Source: Nonlabens xylanidelens
GTDB taxonomy: Bacteria; Bacteroidota; Bacteroidia; Flavobacteriales; Flavobacteriaceae
Assembly (NCBI RefSeq): GCF_002934445.1
Contig: NZ_PTJE01000003.1
Coordinates: forward strand, 1-64,000
Reading direction: 5' to 3'
Length of the DNA stretch: 64,000 bases
Below the pieces are notes generated by a model that did not search any database, was not told the origin of the DNA, and worked only from the letters and a program-made list of their open reading frames with translations. Of the stretch, positions 61,205 through 64,000 are shown one piece after another (position 1 is the stretch's first letter; every line of letters begins with the position of its first letter). Made by a program: the position numbers and the translations under genes.

Positions 61205-64000
61205 ATGGTCAGAATATGGATCTTTCTCGTCTTTCTATGTGTCACAAATTTGTGCTCTGGGCAGTCCTGCATTAACTATTCTGAAAAAGATGGTTTACCT
61301 AGTAATCATGTATATAAAATAACTCAAGATGTACATGGTTTTATATGGATCGCTACAGATGAAGGTCTGGTGAAATATAATGGTACTGAATTTAAAACCT
61401 TTACCACTAAAGACGGTTTACCTACTAACGATATCTGGAATCTATTTCCTGGTACTGATGGTAAATTATGGTACATAGCAAAAAGTACGAGCCTAGGTTA
61501 TATACTGGATGATGTGGTTTATGACTATAGTAATGAGCAAGAAGAAATTATTCTAGATCCTATTTTTGCAGGTTTTACTGGTAATAAGGTCATATTATCT
61601 GACTCACATCTATCACATACTTTAAATGACCAGTTACTGTGGCAATTAAAGTATTACAATCCCAAAGAACGTTATCAAAATTTTGCCTACTTACTGAATG
61701 ATACCTATCAAGGTCTGGCTATTGAAAAACTTGTTCACAAAGGTAAAATGGCCGTAATTACTAAAGATCATGAGTATATAAGTATAGATAACTCTGCCTT
61801 AAACTCAGACAGTTATTCTAGAAGCCAAATAACTGATAGTCTTTTTGTTACTAACAGTTTTCATTCTTATGCCTTTCTAAACTTAAATAATTTAATGGCC
61901 AAAGAATACACCTATCAAGAACAGTTAGGAATACCTTCTTTAAAATATGGTCGCATTCATCTAGTGAATGGAAAACTGCAATTAACTGGTGAGAATGTAA
62001 TTGCTATTTTAGACCAAAAATTAAAACCTGAAAAAGTTATTCCTATACCTGCCGCATGGAGATCGCATTTTTCATTTATTGATAAAGAAAATACGATATG
62101 GGTAGCCACTTTTACAGACGGCATTTACAAATATTCTTTAAATGAACAGCGTGTCGCTACACAACTAGAACCCTATAAAATCAATGACATAACTCAAGTA
62201 AATGATGATATTATCGCACTAGTTAATGGAAAAGGGTTTTATAAATATAATGACTCCTTAAATCTCTTTAAATCCTACATAGATAGTGATAAATTTCTCT
62301 ATAAGTCTAAATACATAAAGGATTATAACACGGCCTATTATATTACAAAAAACAACATCTTCACCTTAAAAAATGGAGTTTTAAAAGACACTGTATTTCC
62401 AGACGTTAATGAAACTGCAAGATCTGTTTCTATGTACGATGGCTCTTTATACGGTCATTATACTACAGGTTTAAAAAAAATAGACCCTGCCAGTCTCAAA
62501 GTGCTTAAAGTTTATTATTTAAAAGGAATACGTAATGAGGTTACTTTTAAAGATAATATTATCGTTGCTGCATCAAATGGATTGTATCATTTAAAATCTG
62601 ACGAGTTAACTAGAATTGAAGCACTTTCAGATTTTAAAAAACCAGTTACTGACTTAATAACCATAGAAAAAGAGAAGCTATTAATTACGACTAGTGGATA
62701 TGGCGTTTACTGGACCGATTTAAATTCTATTCATTTATTAAAAGGCAGTGAATATCTCAAATCTAATAATCCCTTTTACCAAGATAATCAGTTATATCTC
62801 CCTACTAATAAAGGTGTTTACAATTATGAGTATAAGGATGGGAAATTCAATTTACAACACATATGGGATAATACAAATGGTCTACCTACTAATAAAATAA
62901 ACGGTATTCACAGAATAGATAACCAGTTACTCGTTGCAACTAATAAAGGTATCATCAATTTACCTATGGATTTTAAAACGCATCAACGTTTGTTAGATCT
63001 ATATGTTGAGACTGCCAGTTACAATAAGAATAATTTAAAAATATCTAACCATGTAGATTACAGTAGTAATAGTGACTTGCAGCTGGTTATAAAGAGTATT
63101 GATTATAGAAATAATCAAAAACCAGCTTATCAATATAGATTAATGCCTGCTCAAACAGATTGGGTAATGTCCAGTTCTTCAAATTTAAGTTTTACAGACT
63201 TAACGCCAGGAGATTATAAACTAGAATTGCGCATTGATCAGGTAACAAATTCTTTTGATTTTGTGGTAGAACCTAGATGGTATCAGACCTGGTGGTTTTA
63301 TGTAATCGCATTTTTACTTTTTATTTTATTAGTGATAATCATTACAAAGACCATTACCAAAAAATCCGAAAAAAAGAAAACTAAGAACCTTTTTCAGGCA
63401 AAAAAACTATCAGAATTGCAACTTAAAGCACTTCGATCTCAAATGAATCCGCATTTTGTTTTTAATTCCTTAACTGCTATACAGTATTATATAAACGAAA
63501 ATGATTTTGAAACTTCAGATACTTATCTCGTAAAGTTCTCTAGATTAATTAGAGAGTTTTTTGAAATGTCCAAAGAACACCTAGTAAGTGTAGACAGAGA
63601 GATTAAATTATTAAACAACTATTTATCTCTAGAACAATTAAGATTTAAGGGGAAATTAAACTACATCTTTGAAATAGACCCAGAACTAGATCTTAATGAT
63701 AAATTGCCCAGCATGCTTTTACAACCTATTGTAGAAAACGCCGTTAATCACGGTATCTTTAATAAAGAAACGGCAGGTACTGTTCTTATAAAGTTTACAC
63801 GCATAGACTCTAACGAGATAAAAATATGCATAGTAGATAATGGTAAAGGATACAAAGCTACTCAAGAAGATGGCAGGTATAAATCTACATCAGTATTAGA
63901 TGATCGATTAAAATATTTACGTGAGACAGGAGATTGGGAAATAACTGTAAAACGTGAAGATGCATTTCCACACAAAAAAGATAAAGGTCACCAGGTTCTA
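61205..64000 (+). CDS. Propeller-type LytS-like sensor histidine kinase (partial, cut by window end)
   Basis: 932 residues are visible. The ATG at 61205 starts a signal peptide ending CSGQ. Two-component regulator propeller repeats follow (DGLPSNHVYKITQD, GFIWIATDEGLVKYNG, DGLPTNDIWNL) to about residue 600, then a Y_Y_Y-like domain (YRLMPAQTDWV ... LTPGDYKLELR), a membrane helix at about 700-718, and a LytS-type kinase with phosphoacceptor NPHFVFNSLTAI and N-box PIVENAVNHGI. G-box DNGKGY is present. The gene runs off the window; a LytTR-type regulator is expected just beyond it. It lies 13 bp after the FnIII gene, so the kinase is probably made together with the surface proteins. Confidence 0.93.
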   Translation, partial: MVRIWIFLVFLCVTNLCSGQSCINYSEKDGLPSNHVYKITQDVHGFIWIATDEGLVKYNGTEFKTFTTKDGLPTNDIWNLFPGTDGKLWYIAKSTSLGYILDDVVYDYSNEQEEIILDPIFAGFTGNKVILSDSHLSHTLNDQLLWQLKYYNPKERYQNFAYLLNDTYQGLAIEKLVHKGKMAVITKDHEYISIDNSALNSDSYSRSQITDSLFVTNSFHSYAFLNLNNLMAKEYTYQEQLGIPSLKYGRIHLVNGKLQLTGENVIAILDQKLKPEKVIPIPAAWRSHFSFIDKENTIWVATFTDGIYKYSLNEQRVATQLEPYKINDITQVNDDIIALVNGKGFYKYNDSLNLFKSYIDSDKFLYKSKYIKDYNTAYYITKNNIFTLKNGVLKDTVFPDVNETARSVSMYDGSLYGHYTTGLKKIDPASLKVLKVYYLKGIRNEVTFKDNIIVAASNGLYHLKSDELTRIEALSDFKKPVTDLITIEKEKLLITTSGYGVYWTDLNSIHLLKGSEYLKSNNPFYQDNQLYLPTNKGVYNYEYKDGKFNLQHIWDNTNGLPTNKINGIHRIDNQLLVATNKGIINLPMDFKTHQRLLDLYVETASYNKNNLKISNHVDYSSNSDLQLVIKSIDYRNNQKPAYQYRLMPAQTDWVMSSSSNLSFTDLTPGDYKLELRIDQVTNSFDFVVEPRWYQTWWFYVIAFLLFILLVIIITKTITKKSEKKKTKNLFQAKKLSELQLKALRSQMNPHFVFNSLTAIQYYINENDFETSDTYLVKFSRLIREFFEMSKEHLVSVDREIKLLNNYLSLEQLRFKGKLNYIFEIDPELDLNDKLPSMLLQPIVENAVNHGIFNKETAGTVLIKFTRIDSNEIKICIVDNGKGYKATQEDGRYKSTSVLDDRLKYLRETGDWEITVKREDAFPHKKDKGHQVL

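Overview
The window is a chromosomal segment of a low-GC, probably marine member of the Flavobacteriaceae (Bacteroidota). The basis is the protein families (TPR histidine kinases, tricorn-type peptidase, secreted proteins with a VGINT start, N-termini typical of flavobacterial outer-membrane proteins) and promoters with a Bacteroidota -7 box (TAnnTTTG) and weak Shine-Dalgarno sequences. A 14-bp palindrome, GCTTTCGCGAAAGC, is scattered through the segment (13 perfect copies and 1 decayed copy). I cannot name the genus with confidence; a Nonlabens- or Dokdonia-like organism is a guess.

Layout. 1-275: promoter and leader of an rRNA operon running left off the window; only the first few bases of 16S are present. 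612-3310 (minus): DEAD-box RNA helicase and nitroreductase. 3586-6797 (plus): small protein, two paralogous membrane proteins, histidine kinase and LuxR-type regulator, read as one sensory module. 7378-11379: ComM-like AAA ATPase, Hpt phosphotransfer protein, DUF4268-like protein, MnmE. 11539-17785 (minus): type I restriction-modification operon hsdM-hsdS-GIY-YIG-hsdR, with REP-like repeats around the GIY-YIG gene and inside hsdS. 17896-21327: a membrane protein, a secreted KTSC-like protein, a secreted DNase I-fold enzyme and a DUF6642-like protein. 21886-27271 (plus): DUF2721-like protein and a Rieske-TPP fusion enzyme, then an HtrA-like protease, a K+ channel and a Na+/H+ antiporter. 27449-31316: a membrane-anchored protein (minus), a Pro-rich lipoprotein, a TPR histidine kinase with its regulator, and a small membrane protein. 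31762-47400 (minus): DUF5706 (Pycsar-TM-like) protein, hypothetical protein, Rieske-glutamate-synthase fusion, metallophosphoesterase-like/Omp85 protein, Crp/Fnr regulator, secreted protein, TPR hybrid kinase, tricorn-type protease, YchJ-like protein, hypothetical protein. 47482-50202 (plus): small basic protein, lipoprotein esterase, SelO. 50421-64000 (plus): outer-membrane barrel, 2306-residue secreted protein, FnIII-like secreted protein, and a propeller-type LytS-like sensor kinase cut by the window end.

The most interesting signals: (1) the element GGGATACCGTAA lies 21-22 bp upstream of a -7 box at four promoters, two of which flank the TPR-kinase/regulator operon, and at least one apparently drives a short terminated RNA; (2) the 14-bp palindrome is embedded in coding regions, usually in the frame that encodes AFAKA; (3) a stand-alone GIY-YIG nuclease gene is surrounded by REP-like repeats inside a restriction operon; (4) a metallophosphoesterase-like/Omp85 protein has lost several metal ligands; (5) the giant surface-protein locus at the right end is followed directly by its own sensor kinase. 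All functional calls are from reading the sequence; no database search was run.
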